A DNA stretch of 64,000 bases, taken from NCBI RefSeq assembly GCF_900116515.1, contig NZ_FPBA01000018.1, positions 54,210 through 118,209 on the forward strand. Direction: 5' to 3'. Position 1 is the stretch's first letter. Every line of letters starts with the position of its first letter. The notes under the pieces were generated by a model. The model worked only from the letters and a program-made list of their open reading frames with translations, searched no databases and had not been told where the DNA came from. The stretch is from Geodermatophilus amargosae (GTDB lineage: Bacteria > Actinomycetota > Actinomycetes > Mycobacteriales > Geodermatophilaceae). Position numbers and translations under genes: made by a program. Positions 27,406-37,245 of the stretch are shown here, one piece after another.

Positions 27406-28259
27406 CCCGCCTCCCACGTGCGCGCCAGCCCCTCCTCGAGGTCGACCGTCGGCTCCCACCCGAGCAGTGCACGCGCCGCGCGGGGGTCGCACACCCAGTC
27501 CGCGGTGTCCCAGTGCCGGCCCGGGTGGGCACCGGGCGCGGTGCCGATCGGCCGGCCGGTGACCCGTTCGGCGACGGCGACGAGCTCGGCCACCCCGGTC
27601 TGCACGCCGGTGCCGACGTTGAGCACGGCGCCGGAGGGGAGGTCGTCGGCGAGCGCGGCCCGCACGCAGGCGTCGACGACGTCCCCGACCCACACCCAGT
27701 CCCGCCGGCTGACCCCGGCCGGGAGGGGCACCGTCGCGCCGGTGCGCGCGGCGGCGAGCACGACCGGGACCAGCCGGGTCGGGTGGTCGCCGGGCCCGTA
27801 CACCTGGAACGCGCGCAGCACCGTGGCCCGCACGCCCCGCTCGGCGGCGGACGCCTGCAGCAGCAGGGACCCGGCCGCCTTGGTGGCGCCGAAGAAGCCG
27901 CGGGGGCGCAGGGGGGCGTCCTCGTCCAGCGGTCGCTGCCCCGCGGCGTACTCGGTGGACGAGCCGAGGCGGACGACCGCGCGGCAGCGCCCGGGCAGGG
28001 CGTCGACCAGCCACGGACTGGTGTTGACCGCCACCGTGGCGGCGCGCTCGGCGGGGGTCGCCTTCGCGCGGCCGGCCGCCAGGGAGAAGACGACGTCGGG
28101 GTCGGCGGCCCGCACCGCGGCCGCGGCGGCGACCGGGTCGGCGAGGTCGACGTCGGCGCGGGTCAGCCCGGTGACGTCCCAGCCGTCGGCCCGCAGCCGC
28201 GCCACCAGGTGACCGCCGACGAATCCGCCGGCGCCGGTGACCAGCGCCCGGCCGCTCAC
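27402..28259 (-). CDS. NAD-dependent epimerase/dehydratase family protein with Phe at the catalytic Tyr position
   Basis: A 285-residue extended SDR with TGAGGFVG at residues 8-15, LGSSTEYAAG (Ser/Thr of the active site), RAFQVYGPGD and RRDWVWVGDVV. The usual YxxxK is FGATK here, so the catalytic Tyr is replaced by Phe (codon TTC), although Lys is kept. It may use another residue or be catalytically weak. GTG 28259 overlaps the upstream aldolase stop. It probably modifies a nucleotide sugar used by the neighbouring GT2; this is inference. Confidence 0.85.
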   Translation of the reverse strand: MSGRALVTGAGGFVGGHLVARLRADGWDVTGLTRADVDLADPVAAAAAVRAADPDVVFSLAAGRAKATPAERAATVAVNTSPWLVDALPGRCRAVVRLGSSTEYAAGQRPLDEDAPLRPRGFFGATKAAGSLLLQASAAERGVRATVLRAFQVYGPGDHPTRLVPVVLAAARTGATVPLPAGVSRRDWVWVGDVVDACVRAALADDLPSGAVLNVGTGVQTGVAELVAVAERVTGRPIGTAPGAHPGRHWDTADWVCDPRAARALLGWEPTVDLEEGLARTWEAG

Positions 28260-29059
28260 GCCGGCTGGGCGACCCGGAGCCGGTCGACGGCCGCGGCACC
28301 CTCGACCGCCGCCACGAACCCCGCCCGCCGCTGCGCCGCGGTCCCCGCGTCGGCGCCGGACAGGTCGGCCAGCGCCGCGAGCAGCCGCGGCACCTCGACG
28401 GCAGGGTCGCGCCCGGCCATGTCCGCGGTGAACGAGCGGCGGAGGAAGGTGAAGTCGGTGCGCAACCGGACCAGCTCCGCGGCCAGCAGCATCCCGGGCA
28501 CGGGGAACCCGCCGCCGGGCAGGGTCAGCCCGCCGACGCCGAAGGGCATCCCGACGGCGGCGCGGACGGCGTCGACGGTCCCGTCGACGAGGGGCCGGAA
28601 CAGCTCCTGCGACCGCCGGTCGATGCGCAGGTCGTTGAGCCCGACGTAGATCCGCGACAGCGGCCGCCGGGCGAGGTCGGCGACCCGGTCGACGGCGTCC
28701 TGCGTCTCCACGAGGATGCCCAGCCCGCAGCGGCCGGCGACCAGGTCCAGCGCGCGGTCGACCTCCTCGGCCGTGCGCACCATCGGCAGCAGGACCTCGT
28801 CGGCCCCCGCCGCGACGGCGTCGGCCACCTCCCGCGCGGTCCACGGGCCGGCGGCGTTGACCCGGCACAGCAGCCGGCCGTCGGTGGCCGCCCGCATGCG
28901 GACGAGGTCCTCGAGGGTGTCGGCGTTGATCTGGGTGCCCTCGCCGGCCTGCCGGCGGTGCTTCCCGCGGCGTTCCCAGTCGACGACGATCCCGGCCGCG
29001 CCGGCCGCGACCACGTCGCGTCCCCAGGCGGGGTCCACGGTGAAGAGGAGGAGGTCCAC
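28256..29059 (-). CDS. HpcH/HpaI aldolase / citrate lyase beta-like protein
   Basis: A 267-residue TIM-barrel protein of the HpcH/HpaI family. It has GIVVDWERRGK (acidic residue), TLEDLVRMRAATDGRLLCRVNAAG (Arg), ADEVLLPMVRTAEEV, LGILVETQDAVDRV (Glu) and YVGLNDLRIDRRS (Asp). Family members cleave or form C-C bonds in hydroxy-ketoacids or acyl-CoAs, with a divalent metal bound by the Glu and Asp. GTG 29059 lies 12 nt from an iron box at 29071-29084, so it is the first gene of an iron-repressed operon. Linking an aldolase with an epimerase and GT2 is unusual. Confidence 0.83.
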   Translation of the reverse strand: MDLLLFTVDPAWGRDVVAAGAAGIVVDWERRGKHRRQAGEGTQINADTLEDLVRMRAATDGRLLCRVNAAGPWTAREVADAVAAGADEVLLPMVRTAEEVDRALDLVAGRCGLGILVETQDAVDRVADLARRPLSRIYVGLNDLRIDRRSQELFRPLVDGTVDAVRAAVGMPFGVGGLTLPGGGFPVPGMLLAAELVRLRTDFTFLRRSFTADMAGRDPAVEVPRLLAALADLSGADAGTAAQRRAGFVAAVEGAAAVDRLRVAQPA

Positions 29060-29070
29060 GGGTCGTGAGC

Positions 29071-29084
29071 TTAGGCACACCTAA
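29071..29084 (-). promoter_or_regulatory. IdeR/DtxR-type iron box ahead of the aldolase operon
   Basis: TTAGGCACACCTAA is a perfect TTAGG-n4-CCTAA palindrome matching the core of IdeR/DtxR operators. It lies 12 nt before the aldolase start on the minus strand and overlaps a TAAGCT -10-like hexamer, a position expected for repression. A related site lies at 32861-32875. Confidence 0.75.
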
Positions 29085-29124
29085 CCCACCGCCTGCGTCC
29101 AGGTGTCCCCGGGCCGTCGCGGCG

Positions 29125-30189
29125 TCAGGCGGGTGCCGGGACCTCCGGACGGCCCACCGCCGGGGCGGCCGGGAACGGCACCGCCGCGCCCTGGACGGCG
29201 ACGGTCACGTCGGACCCGGGAACCGGCAGGTCAGCGCCCTCGGCCCGCGCGCTGACCCGCAGCCCCGAGGACAGCTGCAGCTCGATCCGCGCGTCGTGTC
29301 CGTAGAAGTCCACCCCGCACACGCGCGCGGGGACCCCGGGACCGCCCGCCAGCCGCAGCTGCTCGGGGCGCAGCAGCACCCGGACGGGGCCGTCCGGACA
29401 GGGCCGGCCCAGGGCCAGCTCCCCCAGCTCGGAGGCCACGCGGCCGCCGGTGGCCACCCCGTCGAGGACCACGGCCTCCCCGACGAAGGCCGCCACGTCC
29501 AGGTCGCGGGGCTCGCGGTAGAGCGTCCGCGGGTCGGCGAGCTGGGCGAGGGCGCCGCTCCTCATGACCGCCACCTGGTCGGCGGTCGACAGCGCCTCGG
29601 CCTGGTCGTGGGTGACGAGCACGGCGGTCGCGCCCGTGGTCCGCAGCGCGTCCACGACGGCGCGGCGGGTGTCCTCCCGCAGCGCGGCGTCGAGGGAGGA
29701 GAACGGCTCGTCGAGCAGCACCAGCGACGGCTCGGGTGCCAGCGCACGCGCCAGCGCGACCCGCTGCTGCTGGCCGCCGGAGAGCTGGTGCGGCGCGCGG
29801 TCGGCGAGCGCGGCGTCGAGGCCCACCAGGGCGAGCAGCCCGGCGATCCGCGCTCGGTCCCGGCGCAGCCGGCGGGGCAGCCCGAAGGCGACGTTGCCGG
29901 CCACGCTCAGGTGCGGGAACAGCCCGCCCTCCTGCGGCACGAACCCGATGCCGCGCCGCCGGGCGGGCACCCCGCGGCCGGCGCCGGCCACCACCCGGCC
30001 GCCCAGCTCGACCGTGCCGGCGTCGGGGTCGTCGAAGCCGGCCACGATGCGCAGCAGCGTCGTCTTCCCGCAGCCGGAGGGACCCAGCAGCGCGGTCGTC
30101 GTCCCGGTGGGGACGTGCAGGTCCACCCCGGTGAGCACCGGGGTGCGGCCGTAGGACCTGGCCAGGCCGGTGACGGTCAGCGCGCTCAT
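29125..30189 (-). CDS. fbpC: Ferric iron ABC transporter ATP-binding protein (FbpC-like)
   Basis: A 354-residue ATPase of the FbpC/PotA group. It has Walker A GPSGCGKTT (residues about 36-44), Q-loop FVPQEGGLFPHL, signature LSGGQQQRVALARAL, Walker B LVLLDEPFSSLD and switch His in VTHDQ, then a C-terminal TOBE-like domain (VRVLLRPEQLRL). ATG 30189 overlaps the permease stop as ATGA. It would power import of ferric iron by the FbpA/FbpB partners encoded just upstream. Confidence 0.92.
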   Translation of the reverse strand: MSALTVTGLARSYGRTPVLTGVDLHVPTGTTTALLGPSGCGKTTLLRIVAGFDDPDAGTVELGGRVVAGAGRGVPARRRGIGFVPQEGGLFPHLSVAGNVAFGLPRRLRRDRARIAGLLALVGLDAALADRAPHQLSGGQQQRVALARALAPEPSLVLLDEPFSSLDAALREDTRRAVVDALRTTGATAVLVTHDQAEALSTADQVAVMRSGALAQLADPRTLYREPRDLDVAAFVGEAVVLDGVATGGRVASELGELALGRPCPDGPVRVLLRPEQLRLAGGPGVPARVCGVDFYGHDARIELQLSSGLRVSARAEGADLPVPGSDVTVAVQGAAVPFPAAPAVGRPEVPAPA

Positions 30190-31718
30190 GTGGTCAGACC
30201 TCGTCGGACGTCACGGGAGGAGGGATCGCGGGAGAGGAGCACCGTGGCCGGTGCCGAGAGCAGGACCATGACGACGGCGTAGGGCGCGGCGGCGCCGTAC
30301 TCCAGGGCGCTGCTGGCCGACCAGAACGCCGTCGCCAGGGTCTCGGTGCCGGTGGGTGCGAGCAGCAGCGTGGCGGTGAGCTCGGTGACCACCGCCAGGA
30401 ACACCAGCGCCGCCCCCGCCCCGATCCCGGGGGCCAGCAGTGGCAGGGTCACCCGCCACAGCCGGGCCGGCGACGAGACGCCGAGGGAGGCCGCGACGTC
30501 GTCGTGCACCGGGGGCGACTGCTCGACCGCCGCGCGCACCGTGACGATCGCCCGGGGCAGGAAGAGGACGGCGTAGGCGGCCAGGAGCACCGGGACCGTC
30601 TGGTAGAGGCCCGGCAGCAGCCGGATGCTGACCGTCACGAGCGCGAGGGCCACGACGATCGCCGGCACCGCGCTGCCCAGGTAGGTGGTGCGCTCCAGCA
30701 GGGTGGCCAGCGGTCCCCGGCGGCGGACGGCGAGCCAGCCCGTCGGCAGGGCCAGCGCGGTGGTGACCGCCGCGGCCCCGGCGGCGAGGGCGAGCGTCGT
30801 CCCGGTGGTGGTGGCCAGGGCCGCCCAGTCGACCCGCGCCGAGGTGCCGGTCGCGAACCAGGACACCAGCGCGGCGAGCGGCACCAGCAGCGACAGCCCG
30901 ACCACCGTCGCCAGGGCCACCAGGGCGGGACCGGTGAGCAGCCCGAGGCGGACCGGGCGCGGCGACCGGGCGGCACCGGCCCCGGTGCGGGCGTAGCCGC
31001 GGGCACCGCGCAGCCGGATCTCGGCCAGGAGCAGCACGAGGCACAGCAGCACGAGGACCCCGGCCAGCATGGTGGCGGCCGGGCCGTTGAACGTGGCCCG
31101 GTACTGGTCGTAGACGGCCGTGGTGAAGGTCGGGTAGCGCAGCATCGCCAGGGCGCCGAACTCGGCGAGCACGTGCAGCGCGACCAGCAGGGCCCCGCCG
31201 AGCACGGCCACCCGGAGCTGGGGCAGCTGCACCCGCCGGAAGACCGCCCAGCTGGACAGGCCCAGGCCCCGGGCGGTCTCCTCCAGCGCCGGGTCCAGGC
31301 CGCGGAAGGCGGCGACCGCGGGCAGGTAGACGAACGGCGCGTAGGCCAGCGACACCACGAGGAGGGCGCCGCCGTAGGTGTCCAGCCCGGGCAGCAGGGA
31401 GATCCACGCCGAGCTGCTGACGAAGGCCGGCAGGGCCAGGGGCGCGACGAGCAGCACGTGCCACACCCGGCGGCCGGGCAGGGCCGTGCGCTCCACGAGC
31501 CAGGCCGCGCCCACGCCGAGCACCGTGCACACGGCGACGGCACCGGCCACCAGCCGGAGGGTGTTGCCCAGGAGGTCGGCCACCCGCCGCCGGAACACCA
31601 GCTCCGCGACCCCGCTCCAGCCGACGTCGACCGCGGCCACCACGATGTGCGCCAGGGGCAGCAGCGCGAGTGCCGCCACGGCGACGGCCAGCAGGACCGT
31701 CACCGGCGAGCGGCGCAC
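30186..31718 (-). CDS. fbpB: Ferric iron ABC transporter permease (FbpB-like)
   Basis: A permease of about 510 residues with two repeated BPD-type membrane domains, about twelve helices in all. Each has an EAA-like loop: ALEETARGLGLSSWAVFRRVQLP in parts, and HDDVAASLGVSSPARLWRVTLP in parts. The start is uncertain. The first standard codon in frame is GTG 31718, but AGGAGGTGGG lies inside the end of the upstream lipoprotein gene and the frame is open from there, so a CTG start near 31800 is possible. It would pass iron from the binding protein across the membrane. Confidence 0.9.
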   Translation of the reverse strand: MRRSPVTVLLAVAVAALALLPLAHIVVAAVDVGWSGVAELVFRRRVADLLGNTLRLVAGAVAVCTVLGVGAAWLVERTALPGRRVWHVLLVAPLALPAFVSSSAWISLLPGLDTYGGALLVVSLAYAPFVYLPAVAAFRGLDPALEETARGLGLSSWAVFRRVQLPQLRVAVLGGALLVALHVLAEFGALAMLRYPTFTTAVYDQYRATFNGPAATMLAGVLVLLCLVLLLAEIRLRGARGYARTGAGAARSPRPVRLGLLTGPALVALATVVGLSLLVPLAALVSWFATGTSARVDWAALATTTGTTLALAAGAAAVTTALALPTGWLAVRRRGPLATLLERTTYLGSAVPAIVVALALVTVSIRLLPGLYQTVPVLLAAYAVLFLPRAIVTVRAAVEQSPPVHDDVAASLGVSSPARLWRVTLPLLAPGIGAGAALVFLAVVTELTATLLLAPTGTETLATAFWSASSALEYGAAAPYAVVMVLLSAPATVLLSRDPSSRDVRRGLTT

Positions 31719-31795
31719 CGCGGGCGCGCGCCGACCCCGCGACGCCGGCGCAGCCGGGGTCGCGGGACCGGGGGGAGCGGAGGGCGGGACGAGGC

Positions 31796-32818
31796 TCAGA
31801 GCAGTCCCACCTCCTGCATGAGCTCGGTGACCCGGTCCTGGTCGAGGGAGCCGGGGTCGACGGCCGGCGCGCCCAGGCCGTCCAGCGGGGGCAGCGCCTC
31901 GGCCGAGGCGACGCCCGTGCCGACCGCGTACTCCAGCGCCGTGCTCTCGGCCAGCTGCTCCTGCGCCTCGCGTCCGGTCAGCCAGGCGACCAGCCGCTGC
32001 GCGTCCTCGGGCTGGTCGGAGGACGCGAGGACGCCGGCGCCGGAGACGCTGAGGAAGGCGCCCGCGTCCTGTCCGCCGAAGAAGTGCAGCCGCGCGTCGT
32101 CGCCCTTGAGGCCGCCCTCGGCCTGGTCGCGGTACCAGTAGTAGTGGTACATGACGCCGGCGTCGATCTCGCCCTCGTCGGCGGCCACCATGACCGCGCT
32201 GTTGCTCTGGTAGACGCCGGCGTTGCGCTCCAGGCCCTCCAGCCACGCCCGGGTGGCCTCCTCGCCCTGCAGCGCCAGGACCGCGGCGACGATCGCCTGG
32301 AAGTCCGCCCCGCCGGCGGCGATGCCGATGCGGCCTTCCCACGCCGGGTCGGCAAGCTCCAGGATCGAGGCCGGCAGCTCGTCCTCGGCCAGCGCGGTCG
32401 GGTCGTAGACGAGCACGGTGGACCGGGCGGCGAACCCGGTCCAGGTGCCCGACGACGGCCGGAACTGCTCGCTGACCTGGTCGAGCGTCGCCCGGTCCAG
32501 CGGCGCCAGCAGCCCCTCCCGGTCGAGCACGGCGATCGACGGGCTGTTCTCGGTGAGGAAGACGTCGGCCGGTGAGGCCTCGCCCTCCTGCACGATCTGG
32601 TTGGCGAGCTCGGCGTCGTTGCCGTCGCGGAACTCCACCTCGATGCCGGTCTCCTCGGTGAATCCCTCGAGCATCGTGCGCACGAGGCTCTCGTGCTGGG
32701 CGCTGTAGACGGTGAGCGTGTCGGCGTCGAAGGCCCCCGCGCTCCCACAGCCGGCCAGCGCACCGGCGAGGCAGACGGCGGTGAGAGCGGCAGCGCTCAC
32801 CCGGGCGGGCCTGGTCAC
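31796..32818 (-). CDS. fbpA: Ferric iron ABC transporter substrate-binding lipoprotein (FbpA/FutA-like)
   Basis: A 340-residue lipoprotein. Its signal peptide ends in the lipobox LAGCG (Cys about 24), then LTVYSAQHESLVRTMLEGF, typical of the Fbp/Fut class. DVFLTENSPSI and the Tyr-rich VMYHYYWYRDQAEGG supply likely iron ligands. GTG 32818 has GGAGG upstream. An iron box and a TACCCT -10-like hexamer lie 40-60 nt upstream. It heads the operon fbpA, fbpB, fbpC. Confidence 0.93.
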   Translation of the reverse strand: MTRPARVSAAALTAVCLAGALAGCGSAGAFDADTLTVYSAQHESLVRTMLEGFTEETGIEVEFRDGNDAELANQIVQEGEASPADVFLTENSPSIAVLDREGLLAPLDRATLDQVSEQFRPSSGTWTGFAARSTVLVYDPTALAEDELPASILELADPAWEGRIGIAAGGADFQAIVAAVLALQGEEATRAWLEGLERNAGVYQSNSAVMVAADEGEIDAGVMYHYYWYRDQAEGGLKGDDARLHFFGGQDAGAFLSVSGAGVLASSDQPEDAQRLVAWLTGREAQEQLAESTALEYAVGTGVASAEALPPLDGLGAPAVDPGSLDQDRVTELMQEVGLL

Positions 32819-32860
32819 GGGTCCTCCAAGAGACGTCGACGACTGTCCTGGCAGCCCAGG

Positions 32861-32875
32861 GTAGGCACACCTAAA
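32861..32875 (-). promoter_or_regulatory. IdeR/DtxR-type iron box ahead of fbpABC
   Basis: The plus strand reads GTAGGCACACCTAAA, with a TAGG-n4-CCTA palindromic core. On the minus strand it is TTTAGGTGTGCCTAC running directly into TACCCT, a -10-like hexamer, about 45 nt ahead of the fbpA start. The core CACACCTAA is identical to the box at 29071-29084. Confidence 0.75.
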
Positions 32876-32988
32876 CAGACGCGTGGCGGCGCGGGCGCCG
32901 ATGAGTCCCCGCCCCCCGGCCGGTCCGGTCTGTCGGACCCGTGCGGCACCGTGCGGGCCCCCGACTCGGGAGGCAGGGGGTGGGGCAC

Positions 32989-34016
<1,028 letters not shown>

Positions 34017-34020
<4 letters not shown>

Positions 34021-34870
34021 CCGCCACCTCGACCGCGCCCGCCACCACCGAGGCCGCCGCACCGGACACCGACGCGGTCCTCGCGGCCCTCGGGTCGGCC
34101 GACCGCCCGACGCCGCAGGGACCGCTCGCCGCGTCGGCGACCTTCGGCTGGCGGACGCTGCTGAGGATCAAGTACGTCCCCGAGCAGCTGTTCGACGTCA
34201 CCGTCTTCCCGGTGATGCTCACGCTGATCTTCACGTACCTGTTCGGCGGCGCCCTGGCCGGCTCGGTGGACCGCTACCTGCAGTTCTTCCTGCCGGGCAT
34301 CCTCGTGCAGAGCATCCTCATGATCACGATGTACACCGGGGTGGCACTCAACACCGACATCGAGAAGGGCGTCTTCGACCGCATCCGCTCGCTGCCGGTC
34401 TGGCGGCCCAGCGCGCTGGTCGGCGCGCTGCTCGGCGACGTCGTCCGTTTCACCCTCGCCTCGGCCGTGGTGCTCGGGCTGGGCCTGGTGCTGGGTTCCG
34501 GCCGCAGGGCGGGCCGGCGGGCGTGCTCGCCGCGGTGGCGCTGCTGCTGGTCTTCGCCTTCGCGCTCGGCTGGATCTGGACCTTCCTGGCGCTCGTGGTG
34601 CGCACGCCGAACGCGGTGATGGGCTGGAGCATGCTGGTCATCACGCCGCTGACCTTCGGCAGCAACATCTACGTCGACCCGGCCACGATGCCCGGCTGGC
34701 TGCAGGCCGTCGTCGGGGTCAACCCGGTCAGCCACCTGGTGAGCGCGGTGCGCGGACTGGTGCACGGCGAGGTCGCCGGCTCCGACGTCGTCCTGGTGCT
34801 GGTGTGGGCGGCCGCGCTGGTCGCCGTCGTCGGCCCGCTGACGATGCGCCGCTACCGCACGCGGATCTGA
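34017..34870 (+). pseudogene. DrrB-like ABC-2 type permease gene with a frameshift
   Basis: The N-terminal half (YVPEQLFDVTVFPVMLTLIF, FLPGILVQSILMITMYTGV, IEKGVFDRIRSLPV) reads in one frame to LGLVLGS. The C-terminal half (LAAVALLLVFAFALGWIWT, GSNIYVDPATMPGWLQ, NPVSHLVSAVRGLVHGE) reads in another. One base missing near 34497 (GGGTTCCGG for GGGTTTCCGG) would restore a normal permease of about 283 residues. Either an inactivated gene or a consensus error; the overlapping ATPase gene is intact, which favours an error. Confidence 0.85.
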
Positions 34871-34889
34871 CGTCGGCTAGAACGGTGCG

Positions 34890-35336
34890 GTGCCCGCCGC
34901 CCAGCCGACCCTGCGCACCGCCCGCTTCGCCGACCTGACCCCGTTCGAGGTCTACGCCCTGTGCCGGCTGCGGGTCGACGTCTTCGTGGTCGAGCAGCAG
35001 TGCCCGTATCCCGAGCTCGACGGCCGCGATCCCGAGCCGGCGACGCTGCACCTGTGGTTCGAGGAGGACGGCGAGGTCCTCGCCACCATCCGGGTCCTCG
35101 ACGACGGCGAGACGCGGGCGATCGGCCGGGTGGCCACCGCCGTGCCCGCCCGCGGGCGCGGACTGGCCGCCCGGCTGGTGGAGGAGGGCATCCGGCTGTG
35201 CGAGGGGTGGCCGGTCACGCTCGGCGCCCAGGCGCACCTGCAGGGCTGGTACGAGCGTTTCGGCTTCCGGCTCAGCGGTCCCGGCTACGTGGAGGACGGC
35301 ATCCCGCACGTGCCGATGCGCCACGAGCCGGCATAG
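34890..35336 (+). CDS. GNAT-family N-acetyltransferase (ElaA-like)
   Basis: A 148-residue protein with the ElaA-type opening ALCRLRVDVFVVEQQCPYPELDG, read in parts, the acetyl-CoA binding loop VPARGRGLAARLVEEG and the ending AHLQGWYERFGFRLSGPGYVEDG, read in parts. TAGAAC about 12 nt upstream of GTG 34890 and no Shine-Dalgarno suggest a leaderless start. Substrate unknown. Confidence 0.88.
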   Translation: MPAAQPTLRTARFADLTPFEVYALCRLRVDVFVVEQQCPYPELDGRDPEPATLHLWFEEDGEVLATIRVLDDGETRAIGRVATAVPARGRGLAARLVEEGIRLCEGWPVTLGAQAHLQGWYERFGFRLSGPGYVEDGIPHVPMRHEPA

Positions 35337-35384
35337 GAGCCGTCAGGCCACAGCCCTCAGGCCACAGCCCTCAGCCCTCAGCCC

Positions 35385-35936
35385 TCACGCCATGGTCGCG
35401 GGGCCGAGGTCGGCGGCACCGAAGGCGGCGTCGAAACGGTCGCACCAGATGACGACGCTGGTGTACCCGGTGGGGTCGACACCGGCCGGCACGACGTAGT
35501 TCTGGTCGCCGACGTTGCCCTTGAGCGGGCCGAGGTCGACGAACTGCTCGTCGAAGGCCGCCTCCTCGCCCGTCGCCGGGTTCTGTGACAGGTAGACGTG
35601 GAGCGCCGGGCCGTTGGAGGTCTCGAAGCCCTCGAGCCGGACGACGACCTGCCCGTCGGGCAGCCGGACCACCCGCGCGGTGCCGAAGGTCTCGTGCTCG
35701 CGGGAGACGAACGTGCCGGCGGCGAGGTCGACCGGCTCCGGCGGCGCCACGGTGATCACCGCTCCCCCGCCGTCGGCGGCCGGGGTCTCCCCCGCGGCGG
35801 CCGTCGGGAGGCTCTCGTCGACCCGGTCGTCGTAGAACAGCTTCTGCGGCTGGAACCAGATCAGCGTGACGGCGGCCAGCGCCACCACCACGACAGCTGC
35901 CGCCGTCCAGATCCAGGTCCTCCGCCGCGTCGCCAC
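35385..35936 (-). CDS. DM13-domain membrane-anchored protein
   Basis: A 183-residue protein with an N-terminal signal anchor (WIWTAAAVVVVALAAVTLIW) and an extracytoplasmic region. The C-terminal 100 residues match the DM13 domain: VVRLEGFETSNGPALHVYLS, DLGPLKGNVGDQNYVVP and SVVIWCDRFDAAFG with its conserved Cys. DM13 domains are proposed to take part in electron transfer. GTG 35936 follows a TATGGT hexamer (minus strand) by 8 nt, suggesting leaderless expression. Confidence 0.85.
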   Translation of the reverse strand: MATRRRTWIWTAAAVVVVALAAVTLIWFQPQKLFYDDRVDESLPTAAAGETPAADGGGAVITVAPPEPVDLAAGTFVSREHETFGTARVVRLPDGQVVVRLEGFETSNGPALHVYLSQNPATGEEAAFDEQFVDLGPLKGNVGDQNYVVPAGVDPTGYTSVVIWCDRFDAAFGAADLGPATMA

Positions 35937-36017
35937 GGCGGCGGACCATAGCCGCGGTCCCGCCGTCCGTGGGGCTTCCTGGGCGTGGGGAGTGCGAGGG
36001 CGGGTACCGCCCGCCGC

Positions 36018-36401
36018 ATGGCAGACGACGCGGCACCCGGCGGGTTCGCCGGACGGCTCGGGGCGACGGTGGAGGACACCGGCGACGGCGAGGCGACGCT
36101 GGGCTTCGAGGTCCGCGACGAACACCTCAACCCCGCGGGGACCCTGCACGGCGGCGTCGTCGCCACCCTCGTCGACACCGTCATGGGGCAGGCCGTGCGC
36201 ACCACCACCGGCGAGGGCGAGGTGCCCGCCACCAGCCAGCTCACGGTGACCTACCTGCGCCCGGGCAAGCCCGGCCGGCTCGAGGTGCGCGGGCGGGTGC
36301 GCACCCGCGGCGAGCACCTGACCATCTGCGAGGCCGACGTCGAGCAGGAGGGCCGGGGCCTCGCGCACGCCGTCGCGACCTTCGCCCTCCTCGACCGCTA
36401 G
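36018..36401 (+). CDS. PaaI-family hotdog-fold thioesterase
   Basis: A 127-residue single hotdog domain with the catalytic-helix motif HLNPAGTLHGGVVATLVDTVMG (read in two parts) and a C-terminal strand pattern ending VATFALLD. Such enzymes hydrolyse acyl-CoAs, often hydroxyphenylacetyl-type or medium-chain. ATG 36018 lacks a Shine-Dalgarno and lies about 10 nt after a GGGTACCG segment. It is followed by a bidirectional terminator. Confidence 0.88.
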   Translation: MADDAAPGGFAGRLGATVEDTGDGEATLGFEVRDEHLNPAGTLHGGVVATLVDTVMGQAVRTTTGEGEVPATSQLTVTYLRPGKPGRLEVRGRVRTRGEHLTICEADVEQEGRGLAHAVATFALLDR

Positions 36402-36417
36402 GCCGCCCCGGAACGCA

Positions 36418-36452
36418 CGAGCGCCCCACCGGCGGTGCCGGCGGGGCGCTCG
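36418..36452. terminator. Bidirectional terminator between convergent genes
   Basis: CGAGCGCCCCACCGGC and GCCGGCGGGGCGCTCG form a 16-bp stem with one mismatch and a 3-nt loop, between the thioesterase stop (36401) and the LppU-type gene stop (36475). Confidence 0.75.
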
Positions 36453-36474
36453 GAGTGCCTCGGACGGGCCGAGG

Positions 36475-37131
36475 TCAGACCGGCTCGACGCAGTAGACCG
36501 TGCCGTCGCCGGAGTCCCCGCCGCGCCAGACCGCCTGCACGGCGTTCTCGAACTCGGTGCACGGGATGTAGTCGGTGTCGTAGAACTCCGACTCCGTCAC
36601 CTCCTCGCCCTCGACGCCGACGACGCGCAGCGTCGCCTCGGAGTCGTCGCAGTCGACGGTGTCGTACGAGCTGGCGCCCTCCTGCTTCATGCAGTCGCCG
36701 ACCTCGGGGGCGCCGAAGTCGGCGAGCCGGAACGCGGCGATCCCGCCGGCGACGGCGACCGCCGCGACGATGCTGCCGATCTTCCGGCCCTTGCCGGGCT
36801 TGCCGGCCGGCGCCGGGGCCGGGCCGCCGAACGGGCCCGGCTGACCGGGCTGACCCGGCTGGCCGGGACCGAACGGGCCGGGCTGACCGGACGCGGGCTG
36901 CCCGGGCTGGGGCTGGCCGAAGCCGGGCTGGGGCGGACCCCAGGCACCGGGCTGACCCGGCTGCGGGTGACCGCCCGCCGGCGGCTGCCACGCGCCCGCC
37001 GGAGTGGCCCCTGCCGGCCCGGCGCCCGACGGAGCACCGCCGGGGTACGGGGCGCCCTGCGGCGGAACGGGCTGGCCGGGGTGCGGGCCCCCGGCCGGCG
37101 GCTGGGTGCCGGGCTGTCCCGGGTCGGTCAT
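36475..37131 (-). CDS. LppU/SCO3897-family membrane-anchored protein
   Basis: A 218-residue protein. The first 105 residues are Gly/Pro/Gln-rich and low in complexity, followed by one hydrophobic helix (IGSIVAAVAVAGGIAAF). A C-terminal domain carries VGDCMKQEG, YDTVDCDDSEA, DYIPCTEF and TVYCVEPV, the four-Cys pattern of the LppU/SCO3897 family that probably forms two disulfides outside the membrane. ATG 37131 has GAGGAG upstream. Function unknown. Confidence 0.83.
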   Translation of the reverse strand: MTDPGQPGTQPPAGGPHPGQPVPPQGAPYPGGAPSGAGPAGATPAGAWQPPAGGHPQPGQPGAWGPPQPGFGQPQPGQPASGQPGPFGPGQPGQPGQPGPFGGPAPAPAGKPGKGRKIGSIVAAVAVAGGIAAFRLADFGAPEVGDCMKQEGASSYDTVDCDDSEATLRVVGVEGEEVTESEFYDTDYIPCTEFENAVQAVWRGGDSGDGTVYCVEPV

Positions 37132-37245
37132 GTCGTGCTCCTCGGTGCTCCGAGCGGTGCCAGGGCGGCATCCGGTCCGGCGGGCACCCTCACACACGAC
37201 GTCCGTGCTGGTCAGGAGGACGCGGCGCGACCTCCCCCTCGCGGG

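Noticed and set aside
31800..32870. N-terminal extension of the FbpB frame across fbpA
   Set aside because: Residues from this part are low-complexity and antisense-like in composition; membrane-domain similarity starts only after about 31718.
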